Source of the DNA: Erodium maritimum
Lineage: Eukaryota > Streptophyta > Magnoliopsida > Geraniales > Geraniaceae
Assembly: GCA_963921825.1 (NCBI GenBank)
Contig: OY997596.1
Coordinates: forward strand, 6,453,001 to 6,517,000
Length of the DNA: 64,000 nt
Direction of reading: 5' to 3'
The notes under the pieces are model-generated. The model searched no databases. It saw nothing but the letters and a program-made list of their open reading frames with translations, and was not told where the DNA came from. This document shows positions 23,007 through 35,689 of this stretch, one piece after another. The position numbers were made by a program, and so were the translations under genes. Positions within the stretch are counted from its first letter, which is position 1, and each line of letters starts with the position of its first letter.

Positions 23007-24147
23007 GATCAGCTAAAAAACGGTTTTTATTGAAGGCCTGAAGGCGAGATTTGATATAGAAAGGGCCTAAGGCCCAAGAAGAAAGAAAAGCTAAGGAGAC
23101 CCAAAGTGTGTTGGCGCACGAGACTCGAAGCGGCACCTTGGGACGCAGCGACACGCACGCGCACCGAACCAGCGACCACGTCGGAAGATGAACGGGACTT
23201 CCCGGTCAGCCGGAGGCCAACACCGCAAGAGACGGCAACGAGGAAGAACCCTCAGGACCGCGAAGACACGCTCACACAAACCACAGCCCGCAGATGAGAA
23301 GCCCAAAAGGCTGGGAGACACGCCGGAGCCAATACCCAAAACCGGCGGCGAGCCCTCGACCACTAGCGCGACACTGCCACTAGGAGAGACGAGGAGAAAC
23401 ATCAGCGAAGTCGGAGGACGAGCGAGGCGGCCAGAGCAGCACGGCGAAGGAAACAAGAACGGCGGAAGCAGCGAAACGACGACACCGAGAAGGCCAGAGG
23501 AGGAACCGCCCAAAGTCGAGACCGACCAACCCGAGTCTTCTGGAAAAGAGAGGCCAAGAAGGTCAGAGGAACTCGTCTTGGTCAACACCCAAAAGGAGAG
23601 ACGAGCCCCCGACCACAACCACGTCAACAACAGCGTGAAGAGCGGGGAGAAGAACCATCGGACCCCGGGAAGGCGGCGCAAACACGGGCGGCGGCGGGGA
23701 GGAGCAGGAGCAGCCCAGGAAAGAGACCCACGCGCCGACGAGCAGCAAAGAGAGGCGGCGCGGAGACCAGAGGGCCATGAGCAAGCCAGAAGGAGCAACA
23801 AACCACCAGGAGAGAGAAATAGTCGAACCCAGCAGGAGGAGGAGGCGGACTCACCGAAGAGATGCCAAGGAGAAGATCTGGAGGGTAGATCTGAGGAGGA
23901 GGCAGGGAAAAGGCGTCGGAGAGCAGAAATGGGAGCGGCGGCTAGAGGGGAGAAAAGGAGGAGAGGGGTGGACGGAAAAAGGGGGGCTTGGAGAGAGGGG
24001 CTTCGCCGGCGACAACCAAGGCCGGAGCCGAGGCCGAAGCCGACTAAGAGGAGGGAGGGCGAAGTGGGCGGCGAGGGTGGGGGAAAAAGATTTCTAGATA
24101 GAGAGCCACAGAGCTTCTCTCTCTAGTCTTCTTCAACTAAATGAATT
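23007..24147 (-). mobile_element. Retroposon D with 11-18 bp target duplication
   Basis: TTCTCAACGTG followed by seven T residues occurs at 22989-23006 and 24148-24165. Because the T-run may be the tail, the duplication is 11 to 18 bp. Read on the minus strand the element ends TTTTTTAGCTGATCAAAAAAA, the family tail. It is GC-rich and carries CCACCGGC-type runs. The 312-codon plus-strand frame (23188-24126) is antisense, almost only Arg/Glu/Gly/Pro, and is not believed. No RT. Confidence 0.82.
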
Positions 24148-24165
24148 TTCTCAACGTGTTTTTTT

Positions 24166-26431
24166 ATTCTTCTCTCTTGGTACATATAACCAAAAAGGTT
24201 ACCTAAAACTCAAAGACCTAATACAACCGTGTTTGATCAATACTCTATCCGAATTACCTGTTCCTAATACAATTAGTCAATTAAAAGATTTTTATTAAAA
24301 ACAAGAAATAAACTAACTAATTCCTAATTTTCTTAACCGATCACTTTTTGGTGGGCTTTGGTATAGCTCTTTGTACCGGACCGTACGACTCGTAACATTA
24401 TACATGAAATCTGAATGACTACAACTTTGAAGCTTGATAGTCCTTAGTCTCTTAGCATTCTTGCACGAACTAAAAGGATCCCATTCAGCGAGAAAGAAGT
24501 ATGTCAGCATCAATTTTTGGGCTTTAAGTTTGAAAAAAAGCCTAATTGAATCTTTTGGAGCACTGAATCCCAATCTATTGCAATCGTTCTGAAGACATGG
24601 TTGTTCCTTGCGAGCCGCGTTTCCTAAAGAATAATCCCAAAAATCCCTACCCACTATCTTTTGGCCCAGAAAGGGACAATGATAAGTGGGGATGACTAAG
24701 AGTGTCAAATCCCTCTTTTTAACGTGCATTATGACACAGTCATCAAGAAATATTAGAACAGTTAAGTACTGGTCGATCCCACAGGGAGTAGAGCCATCAC
24801 TAGTATTTTGCTAAAACCTGAGGATGTGGTTGTCACTTCCACATCCCTGAAAAGGAAAATAAAGGGCAAAAAAGTAAAAGTTATTTTAAGTCTAGAAAAA
24901 ATGAAATCTATCTACACGCTACTACCTAGAACACATAGCAATTTGTTCACACAAAGAGTCGGTCACGGGTACAAGTAAATATGATTTCCAATTAATGCAT
25001 GGTTTGGTTAAGGATGGGTAAAAAAAATAATGCTCTCCCTATGGTCTTAGAGCACTTAACTTCCTATGTATGCGGTATCAAGAAATCAACCACATACTAG
25101 TCACGAGTAGAGGGCACAAGACCATTGCCCAGACCGATATGCGAACCACCAATTATCGAAAAGCAATAATAAAAAGGTGTAGTTCTATGAACTTGAGAAA
25201 AGCTCAATCAATCCTCAAACAAGAAATGACAACAACGAATGCGTGTCATTCTCACTACCAACTACCAAGAGTAGAGATAGGTACACCACTCGGCGAATCT
25301 ACTCAGTTACGCCTAGTTCACTTCTTAATTCCCGATTGGCATCAATAAAGACGAACACCGAAATCAATGAGAACTAAATAGAATATCGAGTCACGATACT
25401 CTGGTAATACACAAGCATGAGTGGAATCTTAAATAAATTGGTGAATCTACTTAGCTAAGCCTAGTTCAATCAACCTAACGACTGAATGCATCAATCATGA
25501 AGGAGAACTAAATAGAGCAACGAATCACGAAGCTCTGGTAATACACAAGCATAAGTAAGACTCTTAATATGAACGAATCTACTTAGCTACGCCTAGTTCA
25601 CTTCTTGAAAACCAAACACCACCGATCAAGATGATTTTGGTAATCAAGTAGAACTACGTAGAACATCGAATCACGATATTATGGTAATACACAAGCTTAA
25701 GAAAATTCTATAAAAGTGAAATCTCGTCTCACACTAGATCGAATCATGGATCGCTCCAAACATCAATCTACATAGCGCACACACAATCATGGGAAAATCC
25801 CCAAACCGTTTGGTCGTCTTGAAACACACAAGAGAAACGAGAAAACACATCCTGGCATATTTCTATCTCGTAAATAGGAAATCAAGACACGTGAATGTCG
25901 TAAATCCTAGATAAGTTCACTAAATGACTAAAGTTTGCATTTTACCAACTCTAACCTAGAACTTGATACACCCAAGAGATGAAATAGCTAGCACGTGAAA
26001 TTGGGTTTAAAATCATGAAAGTTCGAACACAAAGTAAGATAATCATTGTTGAAAATCAGGTAGCTTAAATATAGATAAAAACTCATACAAGCAAGTGGAT
26101 GTTATTTAAGCTCAAAAAATCCTAAATCATATAAATAACATCATCAACATCAAATTAACCACAAAATCATGCATCAACTTAAAGGAACTCAACACTTACA
26201 TAATACCTATGACCAACGATTCAAATCCAATGTCATGGAGTCCAAATCCTAATCAAACATACCAAAAAATCTAACTTTTCAGCAAAAGACTCATAGATGC
26301 TTGAAACTCCTTGGATCGTCAAAATGTGGCTTCAAGTGGTAGAAATTTTCTCCAAGATGAAGAACAAGCAAGGAGCTTGAAGAACACAAAAGAGAAAAAA
26401 TAAAAAGTGCTTAAAATAAATTTTGTTGGTA
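24166..26431. other. Unclassified repetitive sequence, no supported gene
   Basis: AT-rich sequence. A 138-codon minus-strand frame (24313-24729) shows no known domain. Near 24770 is TGGTCGATCCCACAGGGAG, which looks like part of a dispersed retroelement. Diverged direct repeats occupy 25295-25710. The class of the element is not recognised. Confidence 0.4.
25295..25710 (+). repeat. Three diverged direct repeats of about 132-148 bp
   Basis: Modules start at 25295, 25443 and 25575 with GAATCTACTTAGCTACGCCT or close variants, followed by AGTTCA. Each later contains GAATCACGA, CTCTGGTAATACACAAGC and a spacer of variable length. Spacing is too irregular and the units too long for CRISPR. Function unknown. 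Confidence 0.7.
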
Positions 26432-27339
26432 TAAAATATGAGAGGAGAAATCTGGTGAGAACCATGTTTTAACGTAGGAACTGCGAGAACCAATCTAAGT
26501 CATCCATTTTAAGAATGGATGAATGAGATGCAATTGAGTAATTGACTTGTTGACTGCAAAAAAACAGCACTTTTTAGTAAGTGCTAAGGGCTTTTTAGTA
26601 AAACTATCATATTACTTTTTTTTAAACCAATTCACTAATATAATTTTCCCCGCTTCGTTTGAACTCCGATTGGCTTCAAACTTGCACCATTAGTTTTTTT
26701 TTTAAGCTCTTTCAATCAAGATCAGCCATGAATATATTTTGAAGCACAAAAAAAAATTTATTTCGGGGTTGATTTTTTTATAAAAAAAATCTGGGTAATT
26801 TTTATCAACACTTTGCTCTGAATTTATCAACACTTTTACACTGGTTTTATCAACACTTTACACTGGTTTTATCACCCCATTTTCCAAAACTGATCATGAT
26901 TTTATGACCTCATCGCGTGCTTTTTATGAACACTATTTTTATCAACACTAAACACTAGGTTTATCATTCAAATTACGTGTGTTTTATCACCCCCATCAAA
27001 TTTTTTTTTGAAACACAAGTTTTTTTTATTTCGGGTATGGTTTTTAAAGAAATTATATATGGGTAATTTTTATCAACACTTTGTTCTGGGTTTATCAACA
27101 CTTTACCCTGATTTTATCAACACTTTACACTGGTTTTATCACCCCCATTCTCCAAAACTGATCATGATTTTTATAATCTCATCACGTGCTTTTTATGAAC
27201 ACCAGTTTTATCAACACTAAACACTAGATTTATCATTAAATCATGTGTTTTTTTATCACCCCATCACAAGTTTTTTTTATCAACGTTAAACTCTAGTGTA
27301 TCACACTTATTATCAAAATCGAAAATGGTTTTTATCACC

Positions 27340-30300
27340 TGTAAAACCCCACTTTTACAAAGGGATAGTTTTGTGAAATCAGAATTGTGGGGGTAGAACT
27401 TTGCAACAACTATTATTTGAAGAGAAAATTTCAAAAAAAGAAGAAGGAAGAAGGAAGGTTTGGATTCGGGCTGGGCCAGGCCAGACCACCACTTTGGGCC
27501 GGGACGGACCCAACCCATTTCAGCGCTAAACTCGGCCCAAACACACGCTTTCCTGAAACCCTAGCCACTTATACACGTCTTCTTCTTCACGCATTCGGCA
27601 TGCATACCGAGACACACGTCGCTTCCCTTCGTTCCCCATCTCCCTCTCGATCCCGTTTCTCTTCTCTCTCTCTCTCTCTATCTCGAAACCACGCCACTCA
27701 TCGCCTTCACCAGATCCCTCACCTCCGAGCACCCATTGAACCCCACCGTCACGAGCCGAGACACCACCGCCAAGAGCTCGTCGCTCCGGTTCGCCTTCTC
27801 CGACTTCGAACCTCGCCGTACCATCGACAGAGGAGCGGCTTGAGTTTGTACTCCTTCGCCAATCCTTCTCTTCGTCAATACCCACCGGAAGCCCCTCTCT
27901 GGCGACGTGGAAGGCGAGTTCTGACGGAATCGATGCTGGCCGGAAGCTCCCCGACGGCGAGAGAGCGTCGACCCGTCGGATCTGGAACGGAGGAAACCTC
28001 TGACCGCGTGTCAACATTCGCCATCCTCGTCCAGAATCCAGTCGGAGCTCTACCGTCGTCTCTGAGCTTCACCACGCGTTTCCCTAAACTCCCGGACGTC
28101 GTCGTCGCCGTTGGGACCGCCGGAACCCTAGTCTCCGCCTCCCTCTTCTCCAACTTCGTCAGTTACAGGCAGACGGGCCTTTTGGGCCAAGACCAGACGG
28201 TTGGGCCTCGGACAGGTCGTTTGGGCCAGTCGAACCATGGGCCCAGGCCAGATCTGGGCTTGGACTCGGTCTGAGCCGGATCTGGGTCGGACCGGGTCTG
28301 GTTCACGGGTTTGGACTGAGATCCGGGTTTGGTTCACTGGTCTGGGCTCGGATCCGGGTCAACCCGGCTGTAAAGAAAATTATTTTAAAATCAGATTTAA
28401 TTAAATAATTAATTTAATTTAAATGGTTAAAAATGGATAATTAAAAGACAATTTTGGACAAATCAGGACCTTTGGACAATTACCGGTATTGATTGAACAT
28501 TTTATTTGTCAAACCCAGACTGGACTTCGCCCGAGAACTGGGACTTCGCCCGAGATGACGAAGTTGGCCCGGTCGTTAGCAGCGAGAAGTTTTATTAGAG
28601 GAAGACCACAAGGTAGGGAAAGTCCTAACTCCTCGTTTCAATAACGCTTTAGTATGCCTATTAGGTTAATAAAATCGGAAAGGTCCTAGAAATGCATATA
28701 GGATGAGAATAACTAGAATAACCGTCTTTCGATTACTAATAACCGGAAGTGTCTAGAATTGCATGCTTAGGATGTGAATCACTAGTATAACTCGCTTTCA
28801 ATACTTGGGAATTGCTTTACTGGTAGAGAGGCCGTTATGAGCCCTCAGATTAGTCGTATTTGTTTCACATGCTTGGTTGCCCAGTTTGAATAAGCCAAGA
28901 GTCTAATACAACTAGATGATTCGAATGCTAAACTTGAATGCTCATTTGATCAAATGCTTGGATGAATGATTATATGAATATTGAGTGTAATTGATTGAGC
29001 TAAATGGGACATGATCGGGTGAATGATAGACCGATGGAGTGCGATTGGTAAGTGTATCGGTAAGTGTAAGGTTATGATAGTTATGATGGTACGTTATGAT
29101 GTGTATTGATGAATTTGTGGACCCCGCGGGGCATTGTTTGATTGATCCTACGTGATATTGATTGTGGACCCTGCGGGGCATTGTTTGATAGATCCTGCGG
29201 GATACTGGTTAGGGTACCCACACCGTGGAGGATTCCGGTGTGGGGATGGTTTACGGGGATGAGTATTGGTGATCTGGTATGATACCCACACCGTTGAGGA
29301 TTCCGGTGTGGGGAATGGTTTACCCTGCGGGGCATTGGTTATTGGATATACATCGTGGAGGATTCCGGTGCAGGGAATGGTTTACCATGCGGGGCATTGG
29401 TTATTGGATATACACTGTGGAGGATTCCGGTGCAGAGAATGGTTTACCCTGCGGGGCATTGGTTATTGGATATACACCGTGGAGGATTCCGGTGCAGAGA
29501 ATGGTTTACCCTGCGGGGCATTGGTTGTTGGATATATACCGTGGAGGATTCTGGTGCGGAGTATCGTTGGATCCTGCGGGGCATTGGTTGGACTTACATC
29601 GTAGAGGATTCCGGTGTGGGTATTATTGGTCCCTGTGGGGCATTTGGATGGTCTACCCTGCGGGGTTTGGTTACTTGTTGATTCACCCAAGTGTATGTAT
29701 CCTGCGGGAGCATTACTTGGTTCCCTATGACATATGGTCCTTTGGGGGCATTTCCGAGAATCCCGACGATAAGCGTCCCTCAGGGATTGTTACTGGTAGC
29801 CTGATGTATGTGCCACCTCTGGACCGAGGGAAAATCTGATATGATACGAGTACCCTTGTGGATCGGAGTATGGGATCCGATATGACACAAGAACCTATTC
29901 GTGGATCGGAGTATCGAGGATTCGAGTTGTTGGTGTAATATTTACTTGCTCCCATTTCTGTAGTTATCAAATGTTTACAGCGCCTTCACTTATTCTCTTA
30001 AAATTCACCGTTATTCTTAAGGATATAAAGTTGTTGAACTTTATCTATTCGGTTGCGTGTTAATGAACTATGGTGTTAATTGCTTATCATGTCGTCGAGC
30101 TAAGGCTCTTTATCACTAAACTAGAGACTGAGTTGTTTATGATTTTCCCTACTGAGCGCAAGCTCACCCCTATTGTTGTCTACTGTTGGCAAGCTGGCTT
30201 GATGAGTAGCGGACTCGAGGCTCGGGAGCTTTGGTGGGTCCGGGTGCTTTTATGTTTAGAGACGACCATGGTCCCATTTTGGATTATGAACTTTATGTTT

Positions 30301-30450
30301 TAAGAATTTATTTTGGAGCTTTCACTGATATATTTTGATGGAAACTATTTTTGGAGTATTGATTATTGGATTTGAAACGTTTTATTGTTATATTTTGTTT
30401 TATCTTCAAGTCACGTCTCGAGTCCGGCCAAAACCGGATTTGCGGCGTGA
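27340..30450 (+). mobile_element. Large LTR 1 (about 3.1 kb, plus orientation), probably Ty3/gypsy chromovirus type
   Basis: The sequence starts TGTAAAACCCCACTTTTACA and ends TTTGCGGCGTGA. It matches the ends of the 30902-33741 LTR read on its other strand (TGTAAAACCC ... GGGGCGTGACA). There is no internal coding region, primer-binding site or second LTR, so it looks like a solo LTR. The right end lacks the final CA and no 5-bp target duplication was found, so recombination or erosion affected that side. LTRs of about 3 kb with these termini are known from Tekay/Del chromoviruses; the lineage is inferred. The GC-rich part (27410-28370) has chance open frames. Confidence 0.6.
29228..29665 (+). 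repeat. 62-bp tandem repeat inside LTR 1
   Basis: The motif GAGGATTCCGGTG recurs at 29228, 29296, 29358, 29420, 29482, 29544 and 29604. Most steps are exactly 62 bp. Units contain TACCCTGCGGGGCATTGGTT and GGATATACACCGTG. Because 62 is not a multiple of three, the 186-codon open frame here cycles through frames and is not a protein repeat. Confidence 0.9.
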
Positions 30451-30901
30451 TTGCGTGCTTTTTATGAACACTAGTTTTATCAACACTAAACACTAGGTTT
30501 ATCATTCAATATACGTGTGTTTTATCACCCCCATCACATGTTTTTTTGAAGCACGAAAAAAAAAATTATTTCGGGGCTGGTTTTTAAAGAAATTATATAT
30601 GGGTAATTTTTATCAACACTTTGTTATGGGTTTATCAACACTTTACCCTGGTTTTATCAATACTTTACATTGGTTTTATCACCCCATTCTCCAAAACTGA
30701 TCATGATTTTTATCATCTCATCACGTGCTTTTTATGAACACCAGTTTTATCAACACAAAACACTAGATTTATCATTAAATTACGTGTTTTTTATCACCTC
30801 ATCACAAGTTTTTTTTATCAACGTTAAACTCTAGTGTATCACACTTATTATCAAAATTGAAAATGGTTTTTATCACCTCATTATTTGTTTCTTATCACCT
30901 C

Positions 30902-33741
30902 TGTCACGCCCCAATTTCAGCGAACCGAACTCGGGACGCGAACGTTTAAAATAAAGAACACTAGAAACCTTTTCCATTAAAACACTTTAAAAGACCAGTT
31001 TAGTTCAACAAAAAAGATAATTACATCTCAAACATAAGTCCCAACAATTGGACAAAACGAGGTGCACGTCACTAGACTCAAAAACTCCCAGAACCCGCTT
31101 CAAGCTCTTCAAGCTTCAGAAGCTCACCTAATCCAGCCTGCGAACAGTACCTGTAGGAAAAGAAGCTAGGGGTGAGCGTTCGCTCACCACCACAGATAAC
31201 AGACTGACTACGGCATACTTAGTAGACAAAGCCGGTGACACCAACAACGACTCAAAAGACACACACACGACCAAAACTTTCCTCAACTGACTCGACATTC
31301 GGACACGTGATGTAGACCCCACACTACGATTGACGACCTCCTTCAAGACACGACTGACCACACAATACCAAACAAGATCACAAAGGATCGCAAACCGGCT
31401 GCTCAGTAACCAATCTCTGTCTCTCGCCCTTTACCGATCATAGACGTGGTCAGGCGGTCGACCTGTCGCGCAACTTCCCTCGATCCCAGTCGGGAGGCTA
31501 ACCCAGAACCTCTCCGCTTCACCCGATCCCAGTCGGGTGGTTAGCCACACCCGCGCGTCCTTCCCCCGATCCCAGTCGGGGAGCTAGCCCACAACCTCTC
31601 CGCTTCTCCCGATCCCAGTCGGGAGGCTAGCTTCACCACACAACCTCCACCAGTATCAAGTAACCAATCACAATCACAAACAAATTCAAACAGACAGTAA
31701 CGACACCGGTGACAACTCCACAGGCACTCAAGGCCAACAAGACACCAACAACCAAACACAGGTTCAACAACCCTACGGGCCCTCATGGCCACCCAAGACA
31801 CCAACGGTAAAGTACGGGTTCACAACCCCACGGGCACTCACGGCCACCCAAAACACCGAAACGACAACACGGGCTCTTATGGCCACCCAAGACTCAGCAA
31901 TAAATAACACGGGCTCTCAAGGCCACCCAAACTCGACAATAAATAATACGGCTCTCAAGGCCACCCAAACTCAATCAATAAATAATACACAACAACCTCC
32001 GGCATAAACGATGCCTACAACAGTCCTAAGATCAATAGTTTCACAATCAACCTCCGGGCATGGGCATATGCCTCCAGTACTCCTAATATCAACAGTTTCA
32101 CAACCAACCTCCGGGCATGATCATATGCCTCCAGTAAATCAATTAACGCTAAGTCCTCTGCTCCTACGACACTACTAAGTGTCACGTGCTTTTCTGATAA
32201 ACGCTACAATCCCGTATCGCCTTTCTAATAATTCCTACGTTCCCGTAACATGCTTTTCTAATAATTGCTACGTTCCCGTATCATGCATTTCTAATATTTG
32301 AAAACCTAAGTAACCCACGACACCCCGGTGCCACATGCAATTCTACAGTTAACTTTCCCTAGTCAGGGCCGAGATCCGGCTACTTTTCCCTACCTCAACC
32401 GAAGAGCACCCGCTACGCTTCCTAGCTGCTGTCGTTCTGGCTCGCTACCTCCGGACTTCACTTCGATCGAAGCCGGACGCTAAAGATAACATGAAAGCCA
32501 TAATTAGAGTCGGTTCCCAGGTTAATTTAAAGGTCACGATTTATCCAGTTTTAAAACCGACAGTAGTCCCTTAAACTCGAGCGGGATAAAAGCGGGGTCA
32601 CGGCGAATCGGGTTTGAGTACCCGAGCTCCAGAACCAGTGCATGCGAGGCACGGTTCCAATGCACGAGGTCCGATTCAGCGGTCCGCTTTTGTTCCTTTC
32701 TAAGCCCAATTAGCAGTCCATTTTAACCAGGGTTCCATATTCGTTCAAAAGCTCAAATTCCGTTTTAAATCAAATCTGATTGTTCCCTTAAATCGATTTT
32801 CTAAAACCCAAGTTTTATTTCCGACGATTTCAGTCCCAAACCATAAAACCAACGTCGTTTTAGTTTATTTCCTAACAATTCTGATTCTCAACTCCTCGAT
32901 TTAAAACCGTTTTTTAAAACCGAGTTGATTTTAATTCCTTTTATTTTAAATCCCCTTTTTCTTAAATCTGATTTTCTGTTTTACAACCTTTTCTTTCCAA
33001 ACCTGGATTTCGATTCCAACCAAAGCAGATCCAAAATAAATTTCGTTCCAGATCAAACCAGATCAATACAATTTTACGTCCAAAATACAAAGATCGACTT
33101 TTATTTCAAATCTCGTTTATTTTATTTTATTTCGTTCTAACAATCTTTGATTTTTTTTGTCACAACCCAACCCGATCCAGAACAACTCGGGAACAACCCA
33201 AAAAGAGAGGAACTCGGACTTAGTCCGGCCGGCCGGATTCGGGATCTACGGCGTCGGCGACCGGAGTTGACAGAGAGGGACGAGGGAGGAAGGTCGGGTG
33301 AGGGCGTGAGGAGAGGACGAAGTTGAAGGAGTGATGGAGGACGGGGTTGGGAGGTCGGAATCCGGCGAGTGAGAGGGAGACGGCGTGGAGGTGACGGGAC
33401 GGTGAGGGCGAGAGGGGCTGGCCGGGACATCGCCGGCGACGGCGTGAGGAGGGAGGAGTGAAGTCGGGATAGGGGACGGCTGCACACGAAGAAGGAGAGG
33501 CAGAAATGCTTCTCAAACCCTAAAAACAATGGGTATTTATACCCATTTGGTTTGGGCCTCTCTTGCGGTTGGGCCTGGCACAACTTTGCTGGGCTGGTTC
33601 AATAGTTGGGCCCGGCCCGACCAGCTGGCCCTAGAGCCCTTTTTTTTTTTTTTTTTTTGCAAAGACCAATCTTTGCGCAAACCTAACCCGACGTATCTAA
33701 TTACAAAAGAAAACCCCTTTTTAAAATAAGCGGGTTTTACA
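30902..33741 (-). mobile_element. Solo LTR 2 (2,840 bp) with 5-bp target duplication
   Basis: ACCTC occurs at 30897-30901 and 33742-33746. Between them the sequence runs TGTCACGCCCCAATTTCAGC to GCGGGTTTTACA, a TG...CA LTR pair. On the minus strand it starts TGTAAAACCCG and ends GGGGCGTGACA. No internal retroelement region is present, so this is a solo LTR left by LTR-LTR recombination. It carries tandem blocks at 31470-31640 (GATCCCAGTCGGG) and 31780-31985 (GGCTCTCAAGGCCACCC). It sits in opposite orientation to LTR 1. Confidence 0.8.
31470..31985. repeat. Two tandem-repeat blocks in solo LTR 2
   Basis: The first block repeats CCCGATCCCAGTCGGGNGGCTAGC four times (31480-31640); each unit contains a small palindrome. 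The second repeats a unit of about 45 bp with CGGGCTCTCAAGGCCACCCAA. The second unit also appears, in more copies, in LTR 3. Confidence 0.8.
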
Positions 33742-34207
33742 ACCTCATTACATGTTTTTTATCAACATTTAGCACTAGTTTTGTACTCCGACATAAAACA
33801 TTTATTAGTGAAGATTTATCAACGCTCAACATTATTTTTATCACCTTGATATAAAATTTTATTTTCGTGCTTCAAAATATATTCATAAGTGATCTTGATT
33901 TAAGCCCTTGAAAAAAGAAAAATATTGGCGCAAGTTTGGAGTTAATCGGAGTTCAAACGAATTGGGAAATATTAAATTAGTGAATTGGTGAAGAAAAAAA
34001 TGTACATTTGTCCACATGACACCATGCTATTACAATTATGCCCTTGTTTGTGTGAGAATGGATGAAAGTGGCGTGTATGTGGGTTGGATTGGGGTGATGA
34101 TGTGACATTTTGATGAGTGTTGGATCATAGGTGAGAGTGGTTAGGATTGGTTCTCACGGTTCCTATGATAAGAGTGGTTCTCAATAGATTTCTCCTCTAA
34201 AATATGA

Positions 34208-34600
34208 TATTCAATGCTCTACAAAGACTACTGTATATATAGCAAAAGGAAGAAAAAAAATCTGATTTTGCTCCAGATTCACGCAAACAGGAGCTGGAGG
34301 AGCCTGAGCTGATGCGAGTGACCGTGTGCGGACGAATGTAGAGCAACACGCATGCAACCACAACCTACATAAGCATATCACACAGTCAACAGATCGAGCG
34401 GGCCAGAAGCGTGGTTAGCGTATGAAGAAACAATCGTGAGTGCTTTTCGCACAATTCAGTTGATCTGACGGTTTTAGGAACGTAGGCGCTCGGTAACTTA
34501 GTGCGCTGCGGAGCACTAGATTCATGCTGGTTCAGCTCTACCCATATTTTATTTTATTTTCACTAATATGCTTGTATCCGCTCTGTTTGATCTCTGATTA
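34208..34600. other. No gene seen
   Basis: Sequence between foldback element X1 and the LINE remnant. No repeat or open frame could be assigned. Confidence 0.35.
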
Positions 34601-35689
34601 GGGTCGTTCTTTCGCCAATATTTTTATTTTTTCACGGCCTACAAAACAAGAACAATGATGAATATATGTGGAACATTTGAAAAATATCGTCAATGAATGA
34701 GGCTTTACACAGTTATAAAATAATGCTAAAAATATAAAAATAAAACACAAACAAGGCAGAAATATAGGGGGAATGATCAAATTAAGTATGACACATATAC
34801 ACTCATCCAGAAGAGATACCCAAGAGGAGAAAACATCACAAATATCAGAGGAATAGACCATACAATCCCCCATAATGAGAATATTTTACCCCAAGTCTTC
34901 CCGATTTCTTGATAGTGTAGAAACAAAAGTTGAGAGTCTGCAAACTATGTGGAGCATAAGCAGCGGAGGGGTCGTCAGCCCCTTTTCTTCTAAGTATAAT
35001 TTGGTTGGGATTTCATTGTGGCATTCTAGCCATGCGAAACCTGTAATTTTAAGTGGAAATCTGAATTCCCACAGAAGAGCATCCCATGTCACGCCCCAAT
35101 TTCAGTAAAACCAAACTAGGGACGCGAACATTTTAAAACATAAAAACACTTGAACACCTGTTTTCATTAAACACTTTAAAAGTACCATTTGTTCAACAAA
35201 ATAATAATTACAGTTTAAAACACGTCCCAACAAGTGGACAAAAGTACAAGGTATCCGTCACTAGACTCAAAAGACAAAACCCGGACTCCGCTCCTAGCTC
35301 CATAAGCTTTGAGAGCTCACCTAGTCCGTCCCACGAACAGTACCTGTAGGAAAAGCAGCTAGGGGTGAGCGTTCGCTCACCACCGCGAATAACAGACTGA
35401 CTACGGCATAATTAGCAGACAAAGCAGGTAACACCAACAACAACTCAACACCGGGGAAACACCATCCCCAACCCAAGTACTCTAACTTACAAACACCCAC
35501 GGTGACCTTCCTCGAACGACTCAACACTCAACCACGTAAGTAGACCCGACACAACAATTGACGACCTCTCCCAAGGACTCAAACGACAGCTACACAACAC
35601 CAAACAGATCACAAAGGATCGCACACCAAACAAGATCACAAAGGATCGCATACCAGCTGCTCAGTAACCTCTCCCACTCACACGAACAC

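Larger units (their letters stand above)
26442..34197. mobile_element. Mutator-like foldback element X1 with perfect 10-bp target duplication
   Basis: TAAAATATGA occurs exactly at 26432-26441 and 34198-34207. The termini are inverted: GAGGAGAAATCTGGTGAGAA on the left, and reversed GAGGAGAAATCTATTGAGAA on the right. Homology extends inward for several hundred bases (TCGTTTGAACTCCGATTGGC, ATGAATATATTTTGAAGCAC). The interior has a partly duplicated block of about 430 bp (26907-27339 and 30451-30889) of TTTTATCAACACTT-type repeats. It is interrupted by two large LTRs (27340-30450, 30902-33741). Without them it would be about 1.8 kb. It has no transposase. Long inverted repeats with a 9-10 bp duplication suggest Mutator-like origin. 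Confidence 0.72.

Noticed and set aside
23188..24126. 312-codon plus-strand open frame
   Set aside because: It is antisense to retroposon D, consists mostly of Arg, Glu, Gly, Lys and Pro, and has no domain. It is a by-product of GC-rich DNA.
24313..24729. 138-codon minus-strand frame as a gene
   Set aside because: No recognisable domain, no splice context, and it lies in unclassified repetitive sequence.
27387..28274. 295-codon plus-strand open frame
   Set aside because: It lies in the GC-rich part of a large LTR, has Ser/Arg/Pro-rich low-complexity sequence, and a 163-codon frame overlaps it on the other strand. No conserved motif.
29279..29839. 186-codon frame that looks like a repeat protein (WFTLRGIGYW units)
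   Set aside because: It is produced by a 62-bp tandem repeat. Because 62 is not divisible by three, all frames show shifted versions of the same peptide, and it lies inside an LTR.
33641..33659. Poly-T run as an RNA polymerase III terminator or retroposon tail
   Set aside because: It is internal to solo LTR 2, with no adjacent tRNA/SINE promoter boxes or duplication.
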